From: Turritopsis dohrnii | Taxonomy: Eukaryota > Cnidaria > Hydrozoa > Anthoathecata > Oceaniidae | Direction of reading: 5' to 3' | Length of the DNA stretch: 64,000 nucleotides | Assembly (NCBI GenBank): GCA_027922465.2 | Contig: BQMF02000284.1 | Span: 1 to 64,000, forward strand | The notes under the pieces: generated by a model | The model's input: only the letters and a program-made list of their open reading frames with translations | The model's database searches: none | What the model was told of the DNA's origin: nothing | Position numbers and translations under genes: made by a program | Shown here: piece by piece, positions 9,216-20,719 of the stretch | Layout of the letters: each line of letters opens with the position of its first letter | Position numbering within the stretch: position 1 is the first letter of the stretch

Positions 9216-10414
9216 CTTCAATCTGTAGTCCCCTACGGCATTTTAATCACCTTATCACGCCTAATTCTACCTTTTGACCCTTCGATAAGCAAATGGCCTT
9301 TACAGCACCTCGTAATATCTGGTTACAATTTGTTACCTACTACCAGGCAATTTGATAGGAGTAATTAGTCATCTAACTACTTAGTTTCCAGACTCTCCGA
9401 TAAGCAAGTTGTCTTGCAGCAACTTATCACCCCTTGTTCCTTCTTGTTCCTCCTAGTTTCCCCTTATTCCCCGTTATTTCCCATGCCAAGAGAATAAATT
9501 ATGGACTTGCTCTACCAGACGGGGTACCTAGAGGGCGAGGGGAGGTGGGAGCAGGAGGTTAGTTATGGCGTTGCCTGTTTGTTCCCCGTTATTTCCCCGT
9601 TATTTCCCCTTATTCCTCCTTATTCCCCGTTATTCCCCATGTCAAGAAGATAAGTTATGGACTTAATTCAAACTTAAGTCAAGTACGCTATGACGTAACA
9701 CTTTGTGTCTTCCCTTAAGTCTATAATCTTTTCTCTGTGACAAGGGGAATAACGGGGAACAAGGGGGAATAAGGAGGAACAAGGGGGAATAAGGAGGAAC
9801 AAGGGGCGGTAAGGGGGAAGAAGCGGTGGCAAGATAGCGCTGCTGCTCCTCTGCGGATGGGGTGGGCGTTGCCTACTACCGATAAGAGGAAGGTCATCTT
9901 ACTACTTAGTTTCCAGACCCTCTGATTAGCGAGTTGCCTTGCAGCACAGTTATGGACTTTGTCCTCTAGAGGGTGTTGCCTGTTTGTTACCCGTTGTTTC
10001 CCCTTATTTCCCCTTATTTCCCCTTATTCCTTCTTATTCCCCGTTATTCCTCATGTCAAGAAGATAAGTTATGGACTTAATTCAAACTTAAGTCAAGTCC
10101 GTTATGAAGTCACTGTTTGCTCAGAACAGGTGTCTTCAAGCCTCTTTTAAGTTCATAAACTTTTCTCTTTCATAAGGGGAATAACGGGAAACAAGGGGAA
10201 TAAGCAGGAACAATAAGAAAGAAGGGGAAATAAGGTTAACGCCTATAAGTACCGCCCATAGGTAACGCCTTCAAGAGGAACAACTCCATAACTTATCTTC
10301 TTGACATGGGGAATAACGGGGAATAAGGGGAAAGAAGGAGCAACAAGAAGGAACAAGGGGTGATAAAGTGCCGCAAGACAACTTGCTTATCGGAGAGTCT
10401 GGAAACTAAGTAGT
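9216..10414. repeat. Foldback region of inverted repeats with G/C-run minisatellite
   Basis: The left arm from 9376 (ACTACTTAGTTTCCAGACTC, then GATAAGCAAGTTGTCTTGC) is repeated inverted at the right end, 10375-10414. Both arms continue into arrays of TTCCCCTTATTCCCCGTTA on the left and its complement on the right. Internal direct repeats carry CATGTCAAGAAGATAAGTTA with GACTTAATTCAAACTTAAGT at about 9635-9700 and 10050-10105. A third, diverged copy of the arm begins near 9897. Many runs of four G at short spacing lie on one strand per arm. There is no coding frame; it looks like a foldback-type non-autonomous element with partial copies outside the arms (9216-9375). Confidence 0.8.
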
Positions 10415-10491
10415 CATTAAGTATTTATTGGTTTGTTTATTTATTTTTGTGTGACTTAGATATGAAAAACTCAAGGTAAGTGATACATTAT

Positions 10492-13400
10492 TTATTCGTC
10501 GTCACTTATAACTACCACTTCTTTTGATACATGTGTGGCTACGAATGGTTTTCGGTCTTCATCTTCGTCGCTGCTGATTTCTATGGTGTACGTTGGAATT
10601 ATTCTTGTGGCAAAAGGTTTTCGTTCAAGCACGAAATCGTCAGGATTGTCAACAGGTACAAACAAATCAACATCATTATCGGAGCTTTCATCATCTCTCT
10701 GTGTTTGCAATTCAGGTTCTAGGCTATACGTTGATGGTACTTGCGTTTCCCAATTTGGAAAGCGATGCTTAAAAACACTCCTGCGGAACGCTTTCCTTTC
10801 TTTCCCATTCATAAAAAGCCAACTGTCGTATAGTGAATCTGATCCTTCCCACTCGACACTTTGCCGCATTTCGTATACCTTGATGATCTTCTCATTCAGT
10901 GTATGCACTATTGACTTCCAATCCAACATTGATTTATAAACATTTTCCATGTAATGGACATCATGGGTTTGGCGCGTAAAATCTATTAGCTCATTTTCGA
11001 CGGAAAGCAGCTCGTACAGAGTGCCTTCAAATCTATCGGCTTCCAATACGGCATGAGCAACTGCTTTTAGCGATACTCCAGTCGTATCTTCAACTTCAGT
11101 TGTAACACTGGGAGCTTGAGAATAAATGAAAGAGTCACTCCCTGTCAGCAATGTTGATAGATCGCAGTCGAAGTCGTTGTAAACTGCGCCGAGTGAACGA
11201 TCCTCCTCTTCATCTAATGTGGCGAATATGGGCATGTCTTTTAACTCGTCAGCCAGAAAATGGAAAACATCCATACAATGTCGCCTGAGCCAACCTAAAT
11301 GCAAATAAACACATAGTTTTATTACATAGCCGAAATAAACAGTAATTCTGTTGAATTTTAGAAGGTTTACTATTGACCTGAGACACTTCCGTCTTTGCTT
11401 GATAATGCTTTCGTATTAAACACGGCAAGTCGTTTTCGAATTGCCTCGCCATCGGTATTATCTCCAAAGTCGGGATATATGTTTGTAGTGATAAAGAAAC
11501 CGCTGTTGTAAATGAAACGCGAAGCCTCTTTATGCTTTTGGGCACCATAACGAGGCCACCTGCAGGTAAATCAAGGCAGAAATGTCATGAAACGTCCATG
11601 TACTTTAGGCTTTTGTGCTCAATAGATGTATTTTACCTTGAAGAATTCTTTTAGCATCTTCGCATGAAAGACTATTGGACGTCCATTCGTCCATGAAAAC
11701 AACTTGCGTCATCTGGTTGATCATATGGCCAGAGAATCTACCATCCTCTACAACTCCGGCTATATAGCGGGAAGGGATAATACCTGAATATTAATGAAAT
11801 TGTTGAAATCAATCTCTTCCTGTCAAAATTAAAGAATACAAGGAAATGAGAAGGAAAAAATTGCATCAAAGGGTGACAAGAAACATGGCTTGGGAATCAA
11901 ATAAAAAAGTAGCTCTTTTGGGTAACGATACCTTGAAACGGACAAAACCAACTTGTTTTGCCACTGTCCGGCGGTCCAACCAAGCATAATTTTGGTTCTT
12001 TCATAGGGAACTTTCCGTGCATTAGGATCTGGTAGTACTTTTGATAAAAGTTCATTCGAACTACTGGATTTGGAAAGCTGTTTTTCACACCTGAACGAAA
12101 GGAAAACAGTTTTAATGGTCATCACTTGAACAACTAATCGAAAGATAATTCTATTAGGCATACCTTCAATAAACTTGACTGGGTACGGAATTACACCTTC
12201 AACGTACTTGTACCTCACGTAAGCTCGTGGCGATCCATTTAAGTCAGCCGGGTTTTCTTCGAATGCCTTTCCTTCTATGTTAAAGAAGTATCCGTCTAGT
12301 ACTTCTATAAAGTTATAATCAATTTTTAGCGGTTCAATAAGGCGACAAGATCTCTCTGACAATAATCCTGTCAAGGTGCCCACAAACGGCGTTACAAGAT
12401 CTGCGATGTGACCATTTCCCAGTAATGATAGCAAGTAACTTTTTACTGAACAACAAAAAACGTATGTACGAGTTGATTCGGTGATCTTCTTAAACACGCC
12501 TCCATCATTAATGCCGTATCCGTTGTCTAGCATTGTTCTTTTTATCACATCAACTGCTTGACAAATCTTTGATGTCGGCTTTGCTTGCTTTTCGGGGACT
12601 ACATCGCGGTCTAACAACGGCACTAAAGGTAAAGGAACAAGCAATAAAGATGGAACCAAAGAAGAACATGAAAGAAAACTTGAGTAAGGTTTTACAATTG
12701 TCAGTAAGATCTCTTAACGAGAATTGGATGGTAAACTTCATCTTGTTAACGCCTTCTATCAAGTTCCTTCTCGTTTCACAATCAAGCCGCGTGCAAAGTA
12801 CAATTTCAGCGGGCTTTGCCAAGGACACCATTTCCTCGTTCAAGTTAACGTTTTGGATTTCAAAACCAGACTTTTCTGCCTCGTCTCTTATGATTTCCTT
12901 TTGCGATAACTGCATTAGTTCGGATGACTTGATTGAGTTCCAGTCTTTCAGAACAACGAATAGTGACGCTGCATACGCATCTAAGGATGTCTTACAACCT
13001 GCGAAGGATACAGACAAAATATGAAACCACAATTAAAACATCACACAACCTATATAGTTCATAGTTTCATACGAAAAAATAAGTGAATTACCTCTTCCTT
13101 TGACAACATTACAGCTACAGAGGTCTAAGCCAGAATCCATGAACATTTTGGCCAGAATGTCTTCATACGATGACAGGCTACATTCCGGCCAATCAAGTGC
13201 TATCCAAAAGGATAAACCTGGCTCACTGGTCTGCTCTTCTGTATCATCAGCAACCTCGTCATTGTCATCTTCGCTGTTGTCGTTTTGAGTTAACCCAGAC
13301 AACGACATAGTATCTTCTGATACCGATGCTTTCCTTTTAGTGGATTTACGTTGGATAGCCGTGAAACAGGATACAAAAGCCACCACATTTCTCTGTTCTG

Positions 13401-13584
13401 TTAGTATGGCATTTATTTGCTGTCTTTTCGACCATATGCTTTTCAAAGAATAGCCAGTCTGCCACAAAACACGAACAGCACATACATGGTACTTTACCAC
13501 AATAGGCGATACAATATATGCTCTTAAAGCATTTTTAATGATTTTGCTTTTCAAACTTCCTTTGGCACGTATTTGAGAAGACAT
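10492..13584 (-). CDS. Seven-exon gene with SF3-type helicase core, family not recognised
   Basis: Exons on the minus strand, by splice signals and frame: 13584-13092, 12998-12696, 12622-12164, 12090-11932, 11783-11637, 11559-11378, 11294-10492. All introns are GT-AG, 73-148 bases, and all are in phase 1. Exon 4 carries LCLVGPPDSGKTSWF (Walker A), exon 5 VVFMDEWT (Walker B) and exon 6 GFFITTNIYPDFG followed by RKRLAVF (motif C and Arg finger region). These are hallmarks of superfamily 3 helicases, found in parvovirus NS1, papillomavirus E1 and related Rep proteins. Exon 6 starts in frame with GGLVMVP but its helicase part is in the next frame. Its length, 182, is one short of a multiple of three, so one base seems lost near 11540 (mutation or sequence error). 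Exons 1-3 (about 420 residues) show no HUH motif I can see; exon 1 has an acidic stretch. The last exon is acidic, with IEISSDEDED and a VVVISDDE end resembling SUMO-interaction motifs. It may be a domesticated or endogenous viral-type replicase or a transposon gene. Confidence 0.68.
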
Positions 13585-14273
13585 TTTAAAAATTCTGTCG
13601 TTTACCAGATTCAATCAAGTAATACGGAACACTTTTTCTCTTCTACGATTCATTATTATTGTTATTATTATCATTATAATGTTCTCTAACCTAGTAGTTT
13701 TAGCTTGCAAATTTGTCTAATAGATTTGACTTGTGGGTTTGACTAGTAGGTTTGGCTTGTCGGCTGGGCTCGTCAGTTTGACCATTAGACAGACGCACAA
13801 AGTAGATTTGACTTGTTCATTGATAGGTTGAATGTCTGTCTAATCAAATTGACATTTTAAAATTGACATTGGCAATTTGTCCACGATATAACTTCTTATT
13901 ATATAGCATCTTCAGTGTTATCGTTAAAAAAGACTTATTTCGACCCCTTTCATCACATAAAACTACCGGCTGGTGGATTTTTAAACATAAGCTAAGTAAA
14001 AAAGTAACATTTATACATATTTGTTAAGATAACTTTGTTTTTACCCATCTACATTATGATAGCGCGACCCCTAACTTAGTTTTTGATACTAATCGAATAA
14101 GTCGCATTCGATAAAGAATATAATTAAAAAACCTCGAATTTTGTTGTAATTTAACGCGATTTTTTTCTGATATTTTTTTAAATAATAAAATAAACTCATT
14201 GGTGACGATGATGATAAGAGTATTGCATTACCTTATTGTGGTAATTATTGTGGTAGCAATGCAGATTTGAAGG

Positions 14274-14423
14274 TATAAAAGTTAGAGCCTCGTGTAATTC
14301 TTACAAAATTCTTACTTATCTTTAACAAAGCGAGGAGTTTGTTGAGAAAAATTTGGAAAATGTCATTACTCACTGGAGATCCAGACTATAATCTTGATAT
14401 TGGAGTGGCCAATTTTTAATAAA
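14274..14423 (+). promoter_or_regulatory. TATA box, 19-codon frame and AATAAA: possible tiny gene
   Basis: TATAAAAG at 14274-14281 is followed 79 bases later by an ATG (14360) opening a 19-codon frame, MSLLTGDPDYNLDIGVANF. Its TAA overlaps AATAAA at 14418-14423. The compact order of TATA, leader, frame and signal is suggestive but could be chance in AT-rich DNA, or the 5' end of a decayed longer gene. Confidence 0.25.
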
Positions 14424-15116
14424 CGAATGCATTTTGTTTATTCATCAAATGGATTAAAGAAAAACTTAATTTTATTGAAAACTACATTAATTTAACCTCT
14501 AATTCAACACGGATAGCTTTAGTTTAACATGGATTTTCGGGAGTATACTTTTTGAATTCTAATCAAATAGCATAAATAGCTGACGTATTATTTTTTGACC
14601 CAATAGAAGAATTACGGCAGCGATTTCTTGAACAGACAACATAGTATCAAACAAGTACAGCATTCCTAAAAATTGGAGACATCTTCCCAATTTTAATGAA
14701 ATTTGACAAAATGGCTGCCAAAATCAAAATCAGCATCTTTCAATTGTGCTTTTTGCAATTTTTTATGTGAATTGTGAATTTGACAATGATTTCATGTAAA
14801 CGCTGCATAAAATCGTTAATAAATTGTAGTGGTAATAGTGGTAATATTTTCGACATCTCGGTATTTCGGTATTTTAAACCCCACCACAGGTTGAAAAGAG
14901 TGAAGAGTAAATCCAAAGTGACACCGTAAACTTTAAGGCTACCTGTATATCGGCTCGTCACCGCGTCACTAAACTAATGATCATAGTAACCTGTTTAAAG
15001 ATTTTTGTTTGGATGAGTCAATTTGCGAGATTGATGATTTAGACAGGTAAAAACAAATTGCTCCTAGTACATAGGTACGGCTCAATTTAGCCATACTTGG
15101 AATAGCCAGAGAAAAA

Positions 15117-15605
15117 ATAGCTACTTCAATACAGACAGAAAACCAACTTAAAAACTCTTGGATTTTAAATCAAAACTTAGAGTGTTTTGGATTTTCTTCT
15201 GCATCGTGAAAGTGTTTGATCTCTCTGAGCTATGGAGAAAGTAATTTAAATCATTAATTTTAACAACACAATTTTATAGATATTATCAGTAAAGTCATCT
15301 CAAGTCTCTAGATTGTACGCTTCGAAAACCAAACTGCGGCAATAACGCTACATAATTATTTAAAATGTATCGCGTTAAAGTATTGATCTATGATCAAGAT
15401 GTATTGTTATCTAAATAGTGATTCGCAAGCTGACAAGAGTCGTTTCAGAGTGCATGGCTACTTCAATGCAGATAGAAAATCAACTTAAAAAACTCTTGGA
15501 CATTAGCACGTCAAAACTTAGAGTTTATTTGGATTTTCTTCCGCATCGTGGAAGTGCCTGACATCTAAAACGTTATTGTCTGAGTTATGGGAAAAGTAAT
15601 CTATT
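15117..15605 (+). repeat. Diverged direct repeat, about 130-150 bases, two copies
   Basis: Copies begin with GGCTACTTCAAT-like sequence at about 15117 and 15454. They share AACTTAAAAACTCTTGGA, TCAAAACTTAGAGT, GGATTTTCTTC and GCATCGTG. The second copy has an insertion near its end. The copies lie just beyond the 3' end of the pseudokinase gene. Confidence 0.75.
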
Positions 15606-15651
15606 TTGAAGTTCAAACTGGAGAGAGAAATACAACAAAACATTATTATTA

Positions 15652-17084
15652 TTATCTTTCAAGCAGTTTAGTTGATGAATAAACGTTGAATTTTAAGTTA
15701 TCCACAAGTTCATGTTCCATATTTAAGCATCGACTTGACAGATTTCTCAAGCTATCATATACAGTAGCTTTCCGCGGAATAAACTTGATGCATTTACAAA
15801 TAATATAGCCCAGTGAATACACGTCTGTTGCATATGATGTCGGTTTTGATCCATGTCTAACACATTCTGGTAGATGAAAACTATTCACGTGACGTTTCTG
15901 TTGACTGAAAGTCAATACCTTTGAGCAACTTGCTATGCAAGCAAGGGAAAAACTCAAAACAATAGGAGTAAAAACCTCACAAGAAACTCGGACAGCTATA
16001 TTGTCAGCAGAGAGGTTGTTATTAATAAGGAAGGTGTCTTGCATATGCTCTATTGCATCACAAATACCTTGCAGCAAGTAACGTAAGGATTCCATCGTCA
16101 CATTGCCCTTAATGATATAATCGTGAAGAGTCATGTTGGATTCAAAGCACTGGACAAGATAGGCCTCTGGTCCATTCATCAACAAGCCAAAGCAGTTTAC
16201 AATGTTTTTATGCCCACGAACTAGACTCATGATCTTTGCTTCAACAGTGAGTAGAGATTGTTTCTTGCAATTAGTCATGTCACCTCTGCATTTTTTGAGA
16301 ACAACAACTTCACCAAGCATAACATCTTTAAAAATACTTCTAAAGCGTCCATTGCGAAAAAGATCAAGGTTATTTTTTGTTTCATCAGGTGCCTCAATAA
16401 CATCTATTTGGACGTCTAAAATAAATGAAGGTAAGTATCCAAAAAATTCTGAATATGTCGCTTCGTCAACCAAATCAATAGTTCTTTGAGAAAAGTATGG
16501 CGCAACTTTTATTCTTGTTAGCTCTCGGGAGTGGAAAATGATGAGAGAAGGAGGATACGCATTTTTTTATTCGAAGAAATTACCTCATCGTTAAAGACCA
16601 AAACATTTTCATTTTGTGTTAAGAACGAATCAGCTTCCTAAAAATATGAAATTATAATCAGTTATTCACTCTTATAAGGCGTGACTCTAATACCGGTGTC
16701 AATTCAAAGGCTCTTACATGATATTTATTGTTTGCAGATGATGAGAAACGTTTTCGTAATTCTTCTTTCATATCTTGAACAACCAACTCTGTGGATTCTT
16801 TCGCCAATCTTTCGTGCAATTGTTTCTGTTATCAAATAAAGGCAGACGTCAGTATCATTTCAAATTAACTATTTTAAAGGAAGAAATTTTCACGTGTCGA
16901 AAAATTCGAAAATTAATGTTCTCTTCCCTTAATATAGATTTCGATTCCTAAACAAACATAATGCACTTACAGGAATACTTTTTCTTAAACGTTTTTTTAA
17001 CTTCTTGGAATATTTTGAAGGAAGTGATAAGCCACTAAGACTATCAGCTATTATTGCATTAGTTAATTCATTTATAGAAGCCAT
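15652..17084 (-). CDS. Four-exon pseudokinase gene
   Basis: Exons 17084-16971, 16825-16718, 16637-16584 and 16521-15652 join in phase 0 with GT-AG introns to 381 codons. A polypyrimidine tract and AG just before the ATG allow a 5' UTR exon upstream. Exon 4 is a kinase-like domain: VVVLKKCRG (beta-3 Lys), VEAKIMSLVRGHKNIVNCFG (alpha-C Glu), then INNNLSADNIAVR where the catalytic loop normally reads HxDLKxDN, PIVLSFSLACI where DFGKAC is expected, and HLPECVRHG with ATDVYSLGYI. Both catalytic Asp residues (loop and DFG) are replaced, by Asn and Ser, so phosphotransfer is unlikely. The kinase type resembles lineage-expanded cnidarian kinases. Exons 1-2 are basic and likely helical. The frame is clean through four exons, which argues for recent activity or selection as a signalling scaffold. 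It begins 156 bases after the integrase-like pseudogene, on the same strand. Confidence 0.75.
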
Positions 17085-17239
17085 GATTTCAAGACTAGAA
17101 ATAAAAAGTATGTTTAATTTGACAAAAATCAAACTCTAAAGAATGTAATCAGTCGTGTCACAAACAACAAGTAATTTTCAACTTAGTAAAAAGTCAGTTC
17201 CTTGCTCTATGCTATACTTAATACACACTATTTAGAAAT

Positions 17240-18894
17240 TTATGCTGCAATACAATCCCTAATAAATTTCAGAATTTCTACATATATTTCAACGCCATAT
17301 GTTGGCAAATCAGCGAAGACATTGAAATTGTTGTTTAGCGCAGTCTCTTGATGTGCAGTCAAAGGGCAAGGAAATCTTTGGAGAACAACGGCGATATCAT
17401 CTGGTTCATTCAAATGGCGAGCAAGGAAAGCATCTGCAAACGCTGAAACTTCGATCAAGTTTCTTCTATGCAAATTGTTCATAGCAGCTGTATCCTGCTG
17501 GCTATGTCTTAGTCCTGCTCCAAACCAAAGTTGTAAGGGAGTTTGAGAATGTTCTGTGCATATTTTATGGTGGTTGTGAGCACTAGCCCATGCTTGTAAA
17601 TCGTTGTCAATTGTTTGGGTAAAGACATGATGTAAAGTAAGCATATGAATAGGATCATGAATGTCAAGTATGCGATGCTATAATAAAAACAGTAAAAGAC
17701 ATCTTTTATCTTTCTGCATTAGCACACCCATGAATCTAGATGAATGGAAGCGATGCTATATATACAATTAGCTATATACTTAATATACTTAGCTATCTTA
17801 CCTCCTCCATTTGACCAAAAATGCTTCTGTATTTAAAGATGACTTTTTCATGAACATCTCTCCATAACCTTTCTATTCTTTGGTTATGAACAGATTTACC
17901 TTGGAGGAAGCTACCTCTACTTTCTCCATTAATTTCATTCATGAAATTATTCACATGATTGAATTCTGTGCCTTTATCAGCCCTAACTCTGCTTGGAATG
18001 CCAAATTCCTTTATTCCTTTGATGAAAATTTTTATTGCTGTTATGGCTGTGTTATCAGTTGTAATCCTTAAGTATGGAATTAACCGTGAGTAGCCATCGA
18101 TACATCCATGAACAACAAAGTTCCACCTACATAGTTGAAAAGAATGAAACTGAAATGATTATTTTATACTCAGCAATATGCAAGGAATTTTTTTCAAGGA
18201 ATTTTATGTATTTTCATCTTACACATAAACTGACTAGGTAACATAAAATCATGTACCTTATTAACTTGTAGTGACTGTTGATATGCCATAAATAATTTGG
18301 AGATGGTACACTATACACTCTTCTTTCAATACCCTGTACCAACTGAGTCAACTTTAGCCAGAAGTTGCCTCACCCGATTACGGGCAACAACAATGTCTTG
18401 GGTCTTTAAATGTGCTAACATCTCTTTACATCCACTGTTAGGAAACCTTTGATGTACTTGGGTAATAACATCTTCTAACTGCTGGTCGGTAATGTCTGTA
18501 TAATATTCTTAAGGAGTTTTAAGGTTATTTCTTTTAATAAAGTTGTGGATAGTGTTATGATGTAAAGTACCTCCTAACAAGCCTTCCCTTGCAATCTGAC
18601 GGACAGAAAAACCAAGTAACAACAAATGATTCAGTTTATCTTCTCTGATGTCACATTTTGGACGTCCCACAACTTTGTTTGAGATGGTATTTATTTTATA
18701 TTCTATAATAGGAATATTAGTCAATAATTCTATGATCAAGTTTAAATATAACCAAAATTTCAAAAATATACATCACTGTCAATTTGTTCCCTGTCCAAAG
18801 TTTCAGCATTTGGTACAGACACTTGCTGTAGAGATTCCACTAAAGCATCAATTCTTCTAAGTTTATCTTGAATCTCAGTCAGAGTAATAAAATT
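17240..18894 (-). pseudogene. Integrase-like gene, copy 2, decayed
   Basis: Exons visible on the minus strand: 18894-18772 (coiled-coil-like, IQDKLRRIDALVESLQQVS), about 18700-18257 (GRPKCDIREDKLNHLLLLGF then YTDITDQQLEDVI and LAHLKTQDIVVARNRV), 18126-17802 and 17677-17240. The core shows WHINSHYKLIR, VVHGCIDGYSRLIPYL, SRVRADKGTEF and HNQRIERLWRDV, then LDIHDPIHMLTLHHVF and SQTPLQLWFGAGL. This is the same family as the gene at 2.7-3.5 kb but a different lineage. It has an in-frame TAA at 18509, a frameshift near 18335, and Asn at the first catalytic Asp (WHINS for WHIDG), so it is inactive. Role: DDE integrase of a spliced DNA transposon; superfamily uncertain. Confidence 0.8.
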
Positions 18895-20050
18895 CTGCAG
18901 CCACTATTAATAAAAATGTAAATATAAGTAAAAATATAAGTAAAAATAAAAATGTTGATGTTGAAAAAATAGTATTTAAAATACATAATACACAAACCAA
19001 TTCTTCCAATATCAAAGTTATGTGACTTGAGTTTTAGCCATTGAAATTGAATTACTCTTGTGTCAGATAAATAAACAGAACAAACAAGCATATTCCAACA
19101 TTTTTCTATGTAAATTGTAAAAAATTCATTCAGATGGTGTCAGGTTGACTTGAAAAACAAATGTTATTTTCAATATTTTATATTTAAAGAAGAAACAAAA
19201 AACCCCAAAATAATAACACATTTGTTTTCAAAATATTTCACAACCTTACATTCCCCAACAGGTGAGACAAAAGGTTATTTTGGATTGGGAATTTGCATTA
19301 ATTGCCCAAGGATCAGATGAAATATCTGTATGAAAGAAAGAACAGTTTTGGCAGTATATATAATATGTAAAACGTTACGATATATGTAAGTATATAAATA
19401 CTTTTCTGCTGAATGGATTGAATGAATATGAGGTAATATATTTCATTGTTTGGAATGGTGTATCTTTCTTCTTTTTTGTTTCTCTCTTTCTCTATGTTAT
19501 ATATGTATTTATTTTCCCATACATATGGTAGATTGAACCATGTTTGCAATGTCTTTACTGAAATTGGCCACTTGTCAAAGCGCTTGTGTTAGTAGCATGT
19601 CTACTTTCTTCTTCATCTTGATCGGATCCCTACTCACATGTATTTTAGTGTTTCATTTTTGTTTGTCTAGTCATCTGCCATCATCTTGAGTAACAGAAGG
19701 AGGTGATGGTTGTTATATGTTCGTGTAATTTAGTGTGTCTGAACCTTCCTCATGTTTTTAAGAAACTTGTTTTATCTGTTTTACTGTATATGTAAACTAT
19801 CGGTTTCAATCTTTTTAATCTTTTAAAGTATTTTAAATTATATACGTTGCAACAGATAAAAGTTTAGTTTATGGAAACCAGGCCACATCCAATCTTGACA
19901 ATGCACTTGATGAAGACACATAAAGGTCGAAATATTGTGAAAACATATGTGTTTTTTTGTTTCTTTTTATATTTTTAAAAAATATGTATACATTGCTTCA
20001 AAACTCAAGCTTTTCTACCTCTTCTTCTTCACAAGCAGCACTATATACAT
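18895..20050. other. AT-rich stretch, no gene recognised
   Basis: Low-complexity AT-rich sequence with chance frames. It may be an intron if the exon at 20.8 kb belongs to the integrase-like gene. Confidence 0.5.
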
Positions 20051-20054
20051 GTTG

Positions 20055-20530
20055 TTGTTTTTTCTAAGAAACATGTTTATAAGAAACCTACATGTAGAAT
20101 CTTCAAAAATTAAGAAACTTTTATTATTACATTATAATGTCTATTTCTGAAATAAGAAACTTTAGTAAGGAGCTAAAACGGACATTGCATTTGTATTTTC
20201 AAAAATAGAATTTCAAATTCGTTCGAACCATGGCGTTCTAAATTTAGAATGTTTTGTCGGGCAGTTTGTTTACTTGTGCTGTTGTGTTGCTGTTTTAATA
20301 AGAGACTTTGAAACAAAAAATTCTATTCTTTTATTTTACAGCCTAAAAAAGTCCAAAAATTAAAGAAACTTTTTTTAGAGCTGGCTATTAATTTGATATA
20401 TAATAAGAAACCCTTATTTTACTAGGAAAAATAAGAAACTAAATAAAAACATTTTGGAACTAAAAACATATGGGTTTTCAGCAAAAAAATAAGAAACCTT
20501 TAGAACTACGCCCTTCACCAGGTTTCTTAT
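20055..20530. repeat. Cluster of ATAAGAAACTTT motifs
   Basis: The core AAGAAAC recurs at least seven times in direct orientation within about 450 bases, usually as ATAAGAAACTT or AATTAAGAAACTTTT. One inverted copy, GGTTTCTTAT, closes the cluster near 20521. Spacing is irregular. No coding frame is present. Confidence 0.75.
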
Positions 20531-20719
20531 AAAAAAAATGTGTAAGAATAAAAAAGAATATGTATATATATCAAGAAGAAAAAAACAAAGGACACCTTGT
20601 ATGAGCTTTCGTTTCGAGTTTATTACTCTTCCCCAAATATTAGGGAATATGGAACAAGCAGAAATCGATGATAATAATAAGAGAAAGGGATATGTAAAAC
20701 TTTTATGCAACAAACCTAC

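Larger units (their letters stand above)
13620..15651. other. Gene-poor 2 kb between the SF3 gene and the pseudokinase gene
   Basis: AT-rich. It holds short TTTGACTTGT-type repeats at 13,710-13,830, a small TATA-led open frame at 14,274-14,423 and a direct repeat at 15,117-15,605, each listed separately. Nothing else is recognised. Confidence 0.6.

Noticed and set aside
11829..12659. Reading the SF3 gene as one continuous 276-codon frame
   Set aside because: The Walker A motif is in another frame there. Splice sites at 12163 and 12091 remove the conflicting piece and keep phase 1.
18879..19550. Minus-strand frames of 70-78 codons
   Set aside because: Made of AT-rich low-complexity codons (Tyr, Ile, Phe), with no conserved features.
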